Below are positions 9,548-18,909 of a stretch of 64,000 nt of DNA, in pieces. The translations under genes were made by a program, and so were the position numbers. This DNA comes from an uncultured Alistipes sp. GTDB taxonomy: Bacteria > Bacteroidota > Bacteroidia > Bacteroidales > Rikenellaceae. Every line of letters starts with the position of its first letter. Positions within the stretch are counted from its first letter, which is position 1. Where the stretch lies: positions 1 to 64,000 of the forward strand of contig CANASP010000005.1 of the NCBI GenBank assembly GCA_947364365.1. Direction: 5' to 3'. The notes below the pieces were generated by a model. That model was not told the DNA's origin, ran no database searches, and was given only the letters and a program-made list of their open reading frames with translations.

Positions 9548-11209
9548 ATGGAATGGTTGGCTGATCTTCTGATCGGACACTCGGCCCTTCAGGCCGTCGT
9601 AGTCATCTCGCTCATATCGGTCGTCGGTATCGGACTGGGAAAGATACGCCTCTTCGGCATCTCGCTCGGCACGGCCTTCATCTTCTTCGTGGGGATCCTG
9701 GCCGGCCACCTCGGGCTGTCGCTCGACCGCGCGATGCTCGACTACGCCGAGAGTTTCGGACTGGTGATCTTCGTCTACGCCCTGGGGTTGCAGGTCGGCC
9801 CGGGATTCTTCTCCTCGCTGCGCGCCGACGGCATGCGGCTCGTGCTGCCCGCCGTGGGGGTCGTACTGCTCGGCACGGCGCTGGCCGTGGGGCTCTCGCT
9901 CGCGTGCGGCGTGCCGATGCCCGACATGTCGGGCATCCTGTGCGGCGCGACGACCAACACCCCGGCGCTCGGCGCCGCGCAGCAGACCCTGCGCCAGCTG
10001 GATATCGATGCCAACGGCGCGGCGTTGAGCTGCGCGCTGACCTACCCGCTGGGCGTCGTGGGCGTGATCCTCGTCCTCGCGCTGCTGCGCCGCTGGTTCG
10101 TGCGCCCCGCGGACCTGCCCGAACCCGACGCCGAGCACCGCAAGAACGTCTTCATCGCCAGCTACCGCGTGACCAACCCCGCCATTTTCGACAAGAGCAT
10201 CCACGACATCGCCGTCCTGAGCCAGCACCACTTCGTCATCTCGCGCCGCTGGCGCGACGGCAAGGTCTCGATCCCCACCTCCGACCGCACGCTGCGCCAG
10301 GGCGACCTGCTGCTGGTCATCACCACCCCCGCCGACGCCGAGGCGCTGCGGCTCATCTTCGGCGAGCAGGAGCAGAAGGACTGGAACGGCGAGAACATCG
10401 ACTGGAATGCGGTCGACAGCCAGCTCATCTCGCAGCCGATCCTCGTCACGCGGCCCGAGATCAACGGCCGCAAGCTCGCCTCGCTGCGCCTGCGCAACAA
10501 CTACGGCATCAACATCAGCCGCGTCGACCGTTCGGGCGTGCAGCTGCTCGCCACGCCCGACCTGCGGCTCCAGCTGGGCGACCGTCTGACGGTCGTCGGC
10601 GAGGCCGAGGCGATCCGCGGCGTGGAGAAGATCCTCGGCAACGCCGTGCGCAACCTCGACGAGCCGAACCTCGCGGCGGTCTTCATCGGGTTGATCCTGG
10701 GCCTCGTGGTCGGCAGCCTGCCGATCGCCATCCCGGGCATATCGGTTCCGGTCAAGCTGGGGCTGGCCGGCGGCCCGATCGTCGTGGGTATCCTCATCGG
10801 CACCTTCGGCCCGCGGCTGCACATGGTGACCTACACCACGCAGAGCGCCAACCGCATGCTGCGGGCGCTGGGACTGTCGATGTATCTGGCGTGTCTGGGA
10901 TTGGATGCCGGAGCCCACTTCTTCGAGACGGTCATGCGGCCCGAAGGGGCGCTGTGGCTCGGTCTGGGCTTCGTCCTGACCGTCGTGCCGATCTTCCTGG
11001 CGGCGCTCTTCTGCCTCCGGGCCCTGCGGCTCGACTTCGGATCGGTCGCGGGCGTGCTCTGCGGCAGCATGGCCAACCCCATGGCGCTCAACTACGCCGA
11101 CGACACGATCGAGGGCGACAACCCCTCGGTCTCCTACGCTACGGTCTACCCCGTCTGCATGTTCCTGCGCGTGATCGTCATCCAGGTGGTGCTGATGCTG
11201 CTCCTGTAG
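9548..11209 (+). CDS. YidE/YbjL (AspT)-type putative transporter with TrkA-C domains
   Basis: A 553-residue inner-membrane protein built as a duplication. An N-terminal five-helix 'AspT/YidE/YbjL duplication' unit (residues about 5-180) is followed by two cytoplasmic TrkA-C-like regulatory domains (about 190-365), then a second five-helix unit (about 375-553). This is the AAE (aspartate:alanine exchanger) architecture. The real substrate of most members is unknown. I chose ATG 9548 over the upstream TTG at 9542 because of codon strength. It converges with the MscS gene, only 7 nt between stops, with no obvious terminator. Confidence 0.85.
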   Translation: MEWLADLLIGHSALQAVVVISLISVVGIGLGKIRLFGISLGTAFIFFVGILAGHLGLSLDRAMLDYAESFGLVIFVYALGLQVGPGFFSSLRADGMRLVLPAVGVVLLGTALAVGLSLACGVPMPDMSGILCGATTNTPALGAAQQTLRQLDIDANGAALSCALTYPLGVVGVILVLALLRRWFVRPADLPEPDAEHRKNVFIASYRVTNPAIFDKSIHDIAVLSQHHFVISRRWRDGKVSIPTSDRTLRQGDLLLVITTPADAEALRLIFGEQEQKDWNGENIDWNAVDSQLISQPILVTRPEINGRKLASLRLRNNYGINISRVDRSGVQLLATPDLRLQLGDRLTVVGEAEAIRGVEKILGNAVRNLDEPNLAAVFIGLILGLVVGSLPIAIPGISVPVKLGLAGGPIVVGILIGTFGPRLHMVTYTTQSANRMLRALGLSMYLACLGLDAGAHFFETVMRPEGALWLGLGFVLTVVPIFLAALFCLRALRLDFGSVAGVLCGSMANPMALNYADDTIEGDNPSVSYATVYPVCMFLRVIVIQVVLMLLL

Positions 11210-11216
11210 GGGCGCG

Positions 11217-12485
11217 CTACCGCTGCGCGCAGCCCGCCGCGAGCCGTTCCAGGTCATCGCCCGAGGGGCGCTGGAAGGGGCGCAGGCCGAAACGGGGCAT
11301 CACGGCCAGCAGGTGTTCGAACACCTCCGACTGGATCGTCTCGTAGGCGATCCAATCCACCGTATCGGTAAAGAAATAGAGTTGCAGCGGCAGTCCGTTT
11401 TCCGTGGGTTGCAGCTGACGGATCATGAGGATCATCGAGCGGTTGGTCGGTGCGACCTCGCTCAGGTAGTGGACGAGATAGGCACGGAAAAGCCCCAGGT
11501 TGGTGGCCCGCAGGCGCCCGGCCGCCGCCGCATCGCCGGCATGCGCCGCCAGATAGTCCGCAGCGGTGCGCTCCGTGCGCCGGAGGTAGTCGGCCACGGC
11601 AGGCAGGCCGCCGAACTCCGCCGCGAGCTCGGGCGAGCAGAAGCCGACGCTGGTCATGTCGATCTGGATCGCGCGCATCACGCGCCGCCCGCCCGAATCG
11701 CGCATCGCCTGCCAGTTCTGAAACGAATCGCTCACCAGCACGTAGGGCGGCAGCGTCGTGATCGTATTGTCCCAGTTGCGCACCTTGACGGTGGTGAGCG
11801 TCACCTCGACGACCGTGCCGTCGGCGCCGTACTTGGGCATCGTGATCCAGTCGCCGACCTTCAACATATCGTTGGCCGAGAGCTGGATGCCCGAGACGAA
11901 GCCGAGAATGCTGTCGCGGAAGATCAGCAGCACGACGGCCGCCGAGGCGCTCAATCCGGCCAGGAAGCTCGCGGGCGACTTGTCGAGAAGAATCGACACG
12001 ATCACCACGCCGCTGACCAGCGCCGCGATGCCCTGGGCCGTCTGCCGCAACCCCTTGATGGGCTTGTTGCGCCACGCGGGACGCGCCGAGACGATGCGGA
12101 ACAGCGCCCGCAGCAGGGCGTTGACGAAGAGAAAAACCGTCAGGACCAGGTAGGACTGCACCAGCCGTCCGATGAGTTTATGGAGCTCCGAGGCGCTGTC
12201 GAACAGAATCGGCAGCACGATCACCAGCAACATGGCGCTCACGATGCGGCAGCCGCGGGCCAGCACGTCGACGCTGAACAGCTCGTCGTCCCACTGCGCA
12301 CGGGTGCGCAGCACGGCGCGCCGCACCAGAAAGACGACGATCTTGCGGCAGAGGTAGTCGAAAACGACGACCGCGAGGAGGACCAGGGCGATCGCCACCC
12401 AGCGGTCCCAGCTGGCATGTTGCGCCGAGGTGGCGCCGAGTCGGTCGAGCAGCCTTTCGGCCCAGGATTCAAGCATCGATTGCAT
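11217..12485 (-). CDS. MscS-family mechanosensitive channel (YbdG-like)
   Basis: About 422 residues. Four to five N-terminal membrane helices are followed by the pore helix and the MscS beta domain (LKVGDWITMPKYGADGTVVE, then VKVRNWDNTITTLPPYVLV), and a long cytosolic C-terminus. Length and the 'NWDNTITTLP' segment are closer to E. coli YbdG (miniconductance MscM) than to small MscS. It opens on hypo-osmotic shock to release solutes. I start at ATG 12485; a TTG at 12509 is also in frame but weaker. Confidence 0.87.
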   Translation of the reverse strand: MQSMLESWAERLLDRLGATSAQHASWDRWVAIALVLLAVVVFDYLCRKIVVFLVRRAVLRTRAQWDDELFSVDVLARGCRIVSAMLLVIVLPILFDSASELHKLIGRLVQSYLVLTVFLFVNALLRALFRIVSARPAWRNKPIKGLRQTAQGIAALVSGVVIVSILLDKSPASFLAGLSASAAVVLLIFRDSILGFVSGIQLSANDMLKVGDWITMPKYGADGTVVEVTLTTVKVRNWDNTITTLPPYVLVSDSFQNWQAMRDSGGRRVMRAIQIDMTSVGFCSPELAAEFGGLPAVADYLRRTERTAADYLAAHAGDAAAAGRLRATNLGLFRAYLVHYLSEVAPTNRSMILMIRQLQPTENGLPLQLYFFTDTVDWIAYETIQSEVFEHLLAVMPRFGLRPFQRPSGDDLERLAAGCAQR

Positions 12486-12553
12486 AGGTCGGGAAATTAT
12501 CGGTAACAAAACGGTCGGTCGTCGGGATTATTGCGGTCGTCGGCCGTCGAGGC

Positions 12554-12585
12554 GGCCGGTCGTCGGAGCGGCCGGTCGTCGGAGC
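12554..12585. repeat. Two perfect 16-bp tandem repeats upstream of the MscS gene
   Basis: GGCCGGTCGTCGGAGC occurs twice head to tail, with a partial third copy. It sits between the NUDIX stop and the MscS start. Confidence 0.7.
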
Positions 12586-12606
12586 GGCCGCGACGCATCC
12601 GCCGGG

Positions 12607-13110
12607 CTAAAGCGCCAGCACACGCCCGACCTCGCCCTCGAAATTGGGCGTCAGGATATCGCGGCCGAGCGCCCGGCGGATCGCTTCGGGCGACCAGAAG
12701 CGGCCGCCGTCGAGCTCGTCGCTCGGTGCGACGGGCCCGTCGTAGCGGGTGCGGAAGACATAGACCAGCTCCCGTTCGCGCTCCGAGCGGAAGACGTAGG
12801 TAGCGACATGCTCGGCCTCGAACCCCTCGACGCCCAGCTCCTCGCGCGCCTCGCGCCGCAGCGCCTCTTCGATCCCTTCGCCCCACGCCACATGGCCGCC
12901 CACGGCCGTATCCCACCGCCCGGGCTGGATATCCTTCCACAGCGGACGGCGCTGGAGGTAGAGTTCGCCGCGGCCGTTGAAGAGGTGGAGATGAACCACC
13001 GGGTGGAGCAGCATCGCACCGCCGTGGCACGCTCCGCGCGTGGCGCATCCGACGACGGAGCCCTGCTCGTCGACGACGGGAAACAGTTCGGAGGCGTTGT
13101 CGCTGTTCAT
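12607..13110 (-). CDS. NUDIX hydrolase
   Basis: A 167-residue protein with a complete Nudix box (GX5EX7REUXEEXGU; it begins GHVAWGEG and ends REAREELG). It hydrolyses a nucleoside-diphosphate-linked substrate that cannot be told from sequence. The N-terminus (FPVVDEQGSVVGCATRGACH) and overall layout resemble the YfcD/IPP-isomerase-like Nudix group. ATG 13110 gives the expected N-terminus and lies 14 nt after the OstA-like stop, so it probably belongs to that operon. Confidence 0.88.
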   Translation of the reverse strand: MNSDNASELFPVVDEQGSVVGCATRGACHGGAMLLHPVVHLHLFNGRGELYLQRRPLWKDIQPGRWDTAVGGHVAWGEGIEEALRREAREELGVEGFEAEHVATYVFRSERERELVYVFRTRYDGPVAPSDELDGGRFWSPEAIRRALGRDILTPNFEGEVGRVLAL

Positions 13111-13123
13111 GGGATGGATGAAA

Positions 13124-15538
13124 TCAGAATTTCGGTCCTTCGTCGCGCGGCTGCCCCACCTCGAAGCCCAGGTCGCGCATCCACTCCACGGTGGGCTGGT
13201 CGACCTCGTCCCGGCGATCCGACCACCGGCGCTCCTCGACAAGTTGCCGCTTGAGCGCCTCGAAACGCTCCATGATGGGGAAGGTCGGGCGGGGCAGTTC
13301 GCCGCGCGCCGCCCGTTCGGAGGGGCGGATCCGCCTATCGAAGACCTCCTCGCGCACGGGACGGCGGTCGCTCTGCCACGAGAAGCCCTTGAGGCGGAGT
13401 TCCTGCGTCTCGGGGATCTGGTCGAGCGGGAAGAACCGATCCTCGATCTGGTTGCGGTAGACGATCCACACCACCTGGTTCTCCTCGATGTAGAACGAGG
13501 CATCGCCGCTCTCGACCGTGGCCATCATCGTCACCTCGGCAGGCTCGCCGTCCTCGACGAAATAGATCGTGCGCACGTTGCCGTTGACATCGTTGCGGTG
13601 GATGCGGTTGTCGCGGAAGAAGGCGGTCATGCGCTTGCCCGCGATCTGGTTGAAATGGAGCGAATCGATACGCGAGACCATCATCGGCGCCCCCACGAAC
13701 TCGGCACGCGTCAGCTGCCGGGAGGCGGTGTAGACATCCATCACCTCGGAGGTGATCTGGTTCTCGCCGTTCCAGATGACGGGGGCGATATAGAGGTGGA
13801 GCGTCGAGTCGAGACTCAACGCCGTCAGCGAATCGCACACGGCCTGAAAGTCCGAGCGATAGATCCTCACGTCACGGTACCCCTTGACCAGCCGATAGAG
13901 CGTGTCGGCCGACAGGGCGAGCGAGTCGGCGCCGGGCACCGAGTCGGCCACCGCCAGAGGCGCGTCGGTCGGCAGGTCGCCCCGTCTCCATGCGAGCGTA
14001 TCGGCCGCGAGCGAATCGGTCGCCGACAGCGTCTCCTCCGCGGCGGTCAGGCTGTCGGTCTCCGCCAGGCGGCCCTTGCGCCGCAACGCCTCCGTGCGCT
14101 TGCGGGCGCGCTCCTCCTCGCGGCGCTTCTGCGCTTCGAGCTTGGCGATGCGCTTCTCGCGACGGGCCGCCGCGATCCGCTCCAGCTGTTCCTTTTTCGC
14201 CGCGGCCGCCGCTTTCCGACGGGCCGCGCGCGCCTTTTCCGCCTCGGCACGCTGCCGCTCCCGTTGTTGGGCGGGGGTCAGGCGCACGGTGTCGGCGGCG
14301 ACGGCCGGTGCGGCGAACGAATCGGTCGTCGGCATCTCCCCCGCGTCGGCCGCGATCCGGGCCACCGAGTCGACGACGATCCGGCTCACCGAGTCGGTCG
14401 CCACGCCGGCAGGGCCGACCGCCGGACGGTCGGCCGGCGGTATCGGGCGGGGCAGCGCGTCGAGGCTGTCGCGCGGCCCGTCGGCATCCGGCGTCCCGGC
14501 CGCACGCAGCGGGTCGGCGGCGTCGCGCCCGGGGAAAAGCGTGAACAGATAGATCGTATCGGCCCGCATGTAGAGCGAGTCGGGACTCTGCGAGAGGTCG
14601 TAGCTCACCACCGAGGGGCGCAGCGTGAGCAGCGCATCGCCCGGCTCTTTCCAATACTCGCCGTAGTCGCCGAAAGAGAGCACCTTGTGCTCCGTGTCGT
14701 CGATCTGGATGTCGTGACGCAGCACCACGCGGTTGCGCATGCGGTAGAAATCGATGCTGTCGCTCCACAGCTCCTGCTTCTCGGTGAGCAGGTAGCCGTT
14801 GCGCCGCACGATGTAGAGCGTGTCGGCCTTGCGGTACTCGCCCCGGTCGGCATACAGGTAGTCGCCGTCGCTGTTCCAGATGTTGGTGCGGTCGAAGAAG
14901 TAGGCGTTGTCGCCCTCCATGTCGTAGATCACCGAGTCGCCGCGCAGCTCGTACTGCTCGTTGCGCATCTCCACCTCGCCCACGCACACGAGTTCCTTCG
15001 TGTCGGCACGGTAGTAGCCGCGCTGCGCTTCGAGCCGGTTGTCGCGGTTGGTCGCCACGCCGCCCCCGCCGAACTCGCCCACGTTGTCGAGCGTGTTGAA
15101 CCGGAACTCGCGAGTGTAGAGCGTCGCCTCGCCGTCGACGACCTTGACCAGCTCGGAGAAGATCCGCGCCTCGTTCGCTTCGCCGTCGTAGAGGGCACGG
15201 TCACCGTAGATATAGGTCGTGTTCTTGTTGATGAGGACGTTGCCGAAAAACTCGATGCGGTAGTCGGAATAGCGCACGGCGCTGTCGCAGGTGATGACCG
15301 CGCCGTTGTGCTGGGCGGCGAAATTGCGCACCATGAAGATCACCGAGTCGCCGGGAGCCACCGGTCCCATGATGTCCGACTTGGTGTCGACCAGCCGCGG
15401 ACGGCCCGGAGCAGCGTCAGCGGAGGCTCCGGCGGCCGGCTCCGAAGGGGCCTGACGCAACGGCCCGCGACCCGGACGGGCCGCGAGGATGCCCCACGCC
15501 GCGAGGGCGAGGATCGCTATGGAGAGCAACCGGCGCAC
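13124..15538 (-). CDS. OstA-like LPS-transport protein with basic alanine-rich insert
   Basis: An 804-residue envelope protein with an N-terminal signal or anchor (MRRLLSIAILALAAWGI). Residues about 60-230 form an OstA/LptA-type beta-jellyroll (AVITCDSAVRYSDYRIEFFG ... DRALYDGEANEARIFSELV), and OstA-like strands continue to about 330. Residues about 419-496 are a strongly basic Arg/Lys/Ala/Glu helix region. A further domain follows (about 520-780). In Bacteroidetes such OstA-like proteins are taken to take part in lipopolysaccharide export. It lies 4 nt after the SurA stop, an arrangement that fits outer-membrane biogenesis. Confidence 0.82.
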   Translation of the reverse strand: MRRLLSIAILALAAWGILAARPGRGPLRQAPSEPAAGASADAAPGRPRLVDTKSDIMGPVAPGDSVIFMVRNFAAQHNGAVITCDSAVRYSDYRIEFFGNVLINKNTTYIYGDRALYDGEANEARIFSELVKVVDGEATLYTREFRFNTLDNVGEFGGGGVATNRDNRLEAQRGYYRADTKELVCVGEVEMRNEQYELRGDSVIYDMEGDNAYFFDRTNIWNSDGDYLYADRGEYRKADTLYIVRRNGYLLTEKQELWSDSIDFYRMRNRVVLRHDIQIDDTEHKVLSFGDYGEYWKEPGDALLTLRPSVVSYDLSQSPDSLYMRADTIYLFTLFPGRDAADPLRAAGTPDADGPRDSLDALPRPIPPADRPAVGPAGVATDSVSRIVVDSVARIAADAGEMPTTDSFAAPAVAADTVRLTPAQQRERQRAEAEKARAARRKAAAAAKKEQLERIAAARREKRIAKLEAQKRREEERARKRTEALRRKGRLAETDSLTAAEETLSATDSLAADTLAWRRGDLPTDAPLAVADSVPGADSLALSADTLYRLVKGYRDVRIYRSDFQAVCDSLTALSLDSTLHLYIAPVIWNGENQITSEVMDVYTASRQLTRAEFVGAPMMVSRIDSLHFNQIAGKRMTAFFRDNRIHRNDVNGNVRTIYFVEDGEPAEVTMMATVESGDASFYIEENQVVWIVYRNQIEDRFFPLDQIPETQELRLKGFSWQSDRRPVREEVFDRRIRPSERAARGELPRPTFPIMERFEALKRQLVEERRWSDRRDEVDQPTVEWMRDLGFEVGQPRDEGPKF

Positions 15539-15541
15539 GGA

Positions 15542-16951
15542 CTACTTCACCCAGTTTTCGTTTTCGAACTCGCCGCCGCGGAACTCGGGATCGATGTAGA
15601 CGTACATCGAACGGATCTTCTTGTCGAGCCACTCGCGGAAGACGCGCTGGCTCTTGTCGTTGAGCGCCATCTCCTCCAGCCGCAGGTAGTCCTCGTTGAG
15701 CGAGGCCGCATGGGCGGGAATCACCTCCACCAGCTTGACGATCTTGGCCAGCTGGTTGCGCAGCAGGTCCTCGGTGAGGAAGGCCTCCGAGATCTCGCCG
15801 GGCTTCAGGCGCGTGAGGTGGTGATAGTCGTCCAGACCGCGGAAACGGGCGAAGTCCTCCTCGAGGAACTTGGTCACCGTCAGGCGGGCCGAGGCCTCCA
15901 TCGAGTGTTCCAGCAGGTCGTGGTTCGAGACGATACCGCCGTTCATCTTCGACCCCGCGTCGTCGGAGTGTTTGAGCGCCGCCGCCTCGAAGGTGATCGA
16001 ATCCGCACGGATCAGACGGGCGATGCTGTCGAGCTGGTTGGCCGTCTCGCCCAGCTCGGCGTCGGTAAAGACCGGACGCAGGAGGATGTGGCGGAAGTGG
16101 TAGAGCTGGCCGCGCTTGTCGAGCAGCTCGATGATGTGGTAGCCGTACTGCGACTCGACCACCTCGGAGATCTGCCCGGGCCGGAGCATCTCGAGCGCCG
16201 CGCCGAACGCCTGGTCGAGCTGCGAGAGGGTCGACGGCTCCATCTCGCCGCCGCGCATGGCCGTGCCGTCCTGCGAATACATGCGGGCGAGGTTCTCGAA
16301 GCGGGCCTTGCCCGTGATGACGCGCTCGCGCATGTCCACCAGCCGCTCGCGCGTGCGCTGCTTGGCCTCGGTGATCGTCTTGGGGTATTTGGTGATCTGG
16401 GCGTAGACATACTGCACGGGGATGATCGGCAGGTCGTCCTTGGCGAGCGACTTGAAGTAGCGCTCAACCTCGCCGGGGACCACCGTCACCTTGCCCATCA
16501 CCTCGCTCTGCATCGACATGGCGTAGGCCTGCTCGACATAGCGGCGGCGCATCATCTCGCGGATGTTGTAGATGGCCATATGGTGGCGCGCCTCCAGCTC
16601 GGTGATCGAGCCCGCCTCGTCGACCATCAGCTGCACCTGGTCGTCGACGCGCGAGGCGATATCGACCTCGTTGACCGTCACCGAGTCGATCTGCCCCTGG
16701 TTGTAGAGCAGCTTCTGCGTCATGAGCTCTTCGAGCGCCTCGTTCATCGGATCGCGGTCGGAGGTGTAGCCCATCTGACGGCGTTCGGCCACCAGGCGCC
16801 GGGCCGCCTCGTCCACCTCCGAGTAGAGGATCGACGAGTTGCCCACCACGGCGACCACCCTGTCGAGCATCACCTGTCGTTTCTGCGCGAACGCCCCTGC
16901 GCAGAGCAGGACGAGCGCCGCCAGTAAGATCGTCTTCTTGCGTTGCATCAT
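15542..16951 (-). CDS. surA: Periplasmic peptidyl-prolyl isomerase/chaperone SurA
   Basis: A 469-residue secreted protein with a signal peptide ending near GAFAQ. The SurA N-terminal domain begins VMLDRVVAVVGNSSILYSEV. Two parvulin-like domains follow: the first includes YVYAQITKYPKTITEAK, the second HFRHILLRPVFTDAELGETA. The C-terminal SurA helix returns at the end. It escorts unfolded outer-membrane proteins to the BAM complex. It is flanked by a SurA-like lipoprotein (7 nt upstream) and the OstA-like gene (4 nt downstream). Confidence 0.9.
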   Translation of the reverse strand: MMQRKKTILLAALVLLCAGAFAQKRQVMLDRVVAVVGNSSILYSEVDEAARRLVAERRQMGYTSDRDPMNEALEELMTQKLLYNQGQIDSVTVNEVDIASRVDDQVQLMVDEAGSITELEARHHMAIYNIREMMRRRYVEQAYAMSMQSEVMGKVTVVPGEVERYFKSLAKDDLPIIPVQYVYAQITKYPKTITEAKQRTRERLVDMRERVITGKARFENLARMYSQDGTAMRGGEMEPSTLSQLDQAFGAALEMLRPGQISEVVESQYGYHIIELLDKRGQLYHFRHILLRPVFTDAELGETANQLDSIARLIRADSITFEAAALKHSDDAGSKMNGGIVSNHDLLEHSMEASARLTVTKFLEEDFARFRGLDDYHHLTRLKPGEISEAFLTEDLLRNQLAKIVKLVEVIPAHAASLNEDYLRLEEMALNDKSQRVFREWLDKKIRSMYVYIDPEFRGGEFENENWVK

Positions 16952-16957
16952 ATCGGT

Positions 16958-17857
16958 TTATTCGTTTATTTCGGTCTGGGATTCGCCGGGCTGCGACTCG
17001 ACGAAGATCCGCACGCGCCGCGCCTCGACGGCCCGGTCGTAGAGCTCCTGCTCGTGACGGCGGATGATCTCGCCCTGGCGCTGGTTGAAGAGGATGCGGC
17101 GGATGGTCGGGCGCAGCAGTTCGAGGGGGATGGTCTCGCCCGGGCGCCGCACCTCGGTGATCCGGTAGTAGTAGTGCGACCGGCTGTCGCGCATCTCCTG
17201 CACGGCCCGCGACGCGAGCGAGGCGTCGTAATTCTGCGACCGCAGGATGGGCAGGTAGCTCAGAAACTCCGAGAAATCGACCCACTTATCGCGGCAGTCG
17301 GTGAGCGTGAAGCCGTTCTTGGCGCAGAGGTCCGCCAGGTCGCGGTCGGCCGTCTCGGTCGACGCCCCGAGCAGCTCCTTGAGCTTGCGGCTCTGGCGCG
17401 CCCCCTCCTGGAACTGGACGATGCGCCCCTTGACCAGCGTGCGGTCGGAACGGAAGTCGGCCTTGTGGGCGTTGTAGTAGGAGGCGATCTCCTCCTGGGT
17501 GAAGAGCGTGTCGATCTCGCGGTCGACATAGTGCTGGTCCAACCGCCGCACGAGCAGCGCCTGGCGGTACTCCTCGACCATGCGGTCGATGTCGGCCTCC
17601 GACGACGAGAAGAGCTCCTCGGCCTCCTCCAGCTTGAGCTGCTTGCGCACCCAGCGGTCGATGTAGACGCGCAGGAAAGCCGCGCTGTCGTCGCCCGAGA
17701 GGCTCTCGGGCACGGCCGAGCGCACGTCGTCGAGTTTCAGCTCGCGCCCTCCGGCGCGGGCCAGCGTCCGCTCGCCGGCGAAATAGCGGGGCATCTCCCG
17801 GCAGGCCGCCAGCACGAGGGCCGCGACGACGACGAGTATGTGGACCGATCGTTTCAT
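16958..17857 (-). CDS. SurA-like lipoprotein (putative PPIase-type chaperone)
   Basis: A 299-residue lipoprotein (lipobox LVLAACRE, Cys about residue 19). It has a SurA-like all-helical N-domain (RAGGRELKLDDVRSAVP ... LFTQEEIASYYNAHKADF) and a degenerate C-terminal parvulin-like region (YYYRITEVRRPGETIPLE). It is shorter than the adjacent SurA and seems to have at most one isomerase-like domain, so it may act purely as a holdase. It is the first gene of the SurA/OstA operon and has its own promoter. Confidence 0.78.
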   Translation of the reverse strand: MKRSVHILVVVAALVLAACREMPRYFAGERTLARAGGRELKLDDVRSAVPESLSGDDSAAFLRVYIDRWVRKQLKLEEAEELFSSSEADIDRMVEEYRQALLVRRLDQHYVDREIDTLFTQEEIASYYNAHKADFRSDRTLVKGRIVQFQEGARQSRKLKELLGASTETADRDLADLCAKNGFTLTDCRDKWVDFSEFLSYLPILRSQNYDASLASRAVQEMRDSRSHYYYRITEVRRPGETIPLELLRPTIRRILFNQRQGEIIRRHEQELYDRAVEARRVRIFVESQPGESQTEINE

Positions 17858-17867
17858 ATCCGAAGGG

Positions 17868-17875
17868 CAAAGATA
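17868..17875 (-). promoter_or_regulatory. -7 element of the SurA/OstA operon
   Basis: TATCTTTG on the minus strand, 10 nt before the ATG at 17857. A TTG about 22 nt upstream could serve as the -33 box. Confidence 0.7.
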
Positions 17876-17888
17876 CGTTTTTTACCTT

Positions 17889-17917
17889 TAATAAACGCAA
17901 GCGGAGAGCGTTTATTA
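17889..17917. repeat. Perfect 10-bp inverted repeat at the CPBP stop codon
   Basis: TAATAAACGC at 17889-17898 and GCGTTTATTA at 17908-17917, with a 9-nt loop. It covers the stop codon of the CPBP gene and the -33 region of the following operon. It lacks a T-tract, so an operator or RNA-stability role is as likely as termination. Confidence 0.6.
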
Positions 17918-18796
17918 CGCCGCCTCCCGATTTTTATCGGCGGCATCGAGACGCCGGAGCACGGCGCGGATCCTCCGCACCGAGAGGAGAACCAGCGCCA
18001 GCGCCGCGGCATAGAGAAGCGCGTAGACCCGCCGGTCGCCGATCACGTCGGCGAAGGTGGCGTCGGCATACCCGGCCGTCATCAGCGCATAGGCCAGGGC
18101 GTTGTTGAGCGCGTGGAGCGCCACGGCGCCCCACAGCGAGCCGGTGGAGAGGCAGACCGCCCCGAGCACCAGCCCGATGGCAAAGGCCCCCACGGCCTGG
18201 GCCGGATAAAGGTGCATGACACCGAAAAAGAGCGACGAGACCAGCCATGCCCGCACCGCCCCGTGACGGGATCGCACGGCTTCGAGCACCACGCCGCGGC
18301 AGAGCAGCTCCTCGAACAGCGGAGCCAGCACCGCCAGCGCCGCGAAGGTCCACGCGCCGCGCCCCATCGCCTCGTAGGGCGGCCCGGGCAGGTGCGCCGT
18401 GAGCGGCTCGATGACGATCCCCACGGAGAGCATCAGCAGGAAGGCCCGCCCCAGCACCGCGGGGTCGAGCCCCCGGGCCGAGAAGCGGGCCAGCGACCCC
18501 CGGCCGCCGCGCACGCGCCGGTAGAGGAGCGTCCCGCCCAGCGTGAGCGTCATCGAGACGGCATAGGTCACGGCCAGCGACAGCCCCGCCCGCCCGGCAT
18601 CGGGTTCGGCCGCCCCGCCCACGGACAGACGGACCAGCCCCGCGACGGCCCCCGTCGCGAGGTTCGCCGCCAGAAAAATCCCCATCAGCGCCAGCAGATC
18701 GCCCGTCGAGGGAAAGGGCCGGCCTCCGGCTTCGGTCCGCCCGGCGCGGAGCGTCGGCGCATCGTCGTGTCTCTCTGCATGTCTCTCTGCGTGCAT
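17915..18796 (-). CDS. CPBP-family intramembrane protease
   Basis: A 293-residue polytopic membrane protein with the CPBP (Abi/CAAX-protease-like) motifs: EExxxR in [10 protein letters not shown] and FxxxH in FFGVMHLYP. About eight hydrophobic helices are visible. Bacterial members are linked to peptide maturation, immunity or protein turnover; the substrate is unknown here. I start at 18796 because an in-frame upstream ATG at 18865 precedes a TACCTTTG -7 element (18826-18833), so a transcript from that promoter could not include it. Confidence 0.85.
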   Translation of the reverse strand: MHAERHAERHDDAPTLRAGRTEAGGRPFPSTGDLLALMGIFLAANLATGAVAGLVRLSVGGAAEPDAGRAGLSLAVTYAVSMTLTLGGTLLYRRVRGGRGSLARFSARGLDPAVLGRAFLLMLSVGIVIEPLTAHLPGPPYEAMGRGAWTFAALAVLAPLFEELLCRGVVLEAVRSRHGAVRAWLVSSLFFGVMHLYPAQAVGAFAIGLVLGAVCLSTGSLWGAVALHALNNALAYALMTAGYADATFADVIGDRRVYALLYAAALALVLLSVRRIRAVLRRLDAADKNREAA

Positions 18797-18825
18797 GGGT
18801 CTCTCGTTCGGATCGGTTAGGGTGT

Positions 18826-18833
18826 CAAAGGTA
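18826..18833 (-). promoter_or_regulatory. -7 element of the CPBP gene
   Basis: TACCTTTG on the minus strand, 29 nt before the chosen ATG; it decides the start codon. Confidence 0.7.
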
Positions 18834-18875
18834 CGCATTTTTCGGCATCGGTTTCGGATTTCCATTTAAAATCCT

Positions 18876-18883
18876 TAAATTTG
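18876..18883 (+). promoter_or_regulatory. -7 element of the parAB operon
   Basis: TAAATTTG, 26 nt before the parA ATG, divergent from the CPBP promoter. Confidence 0.65.
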
Positions 18884-18909
18884 CCCGATTATTATCCTCT
18901 ACCGAAAAC

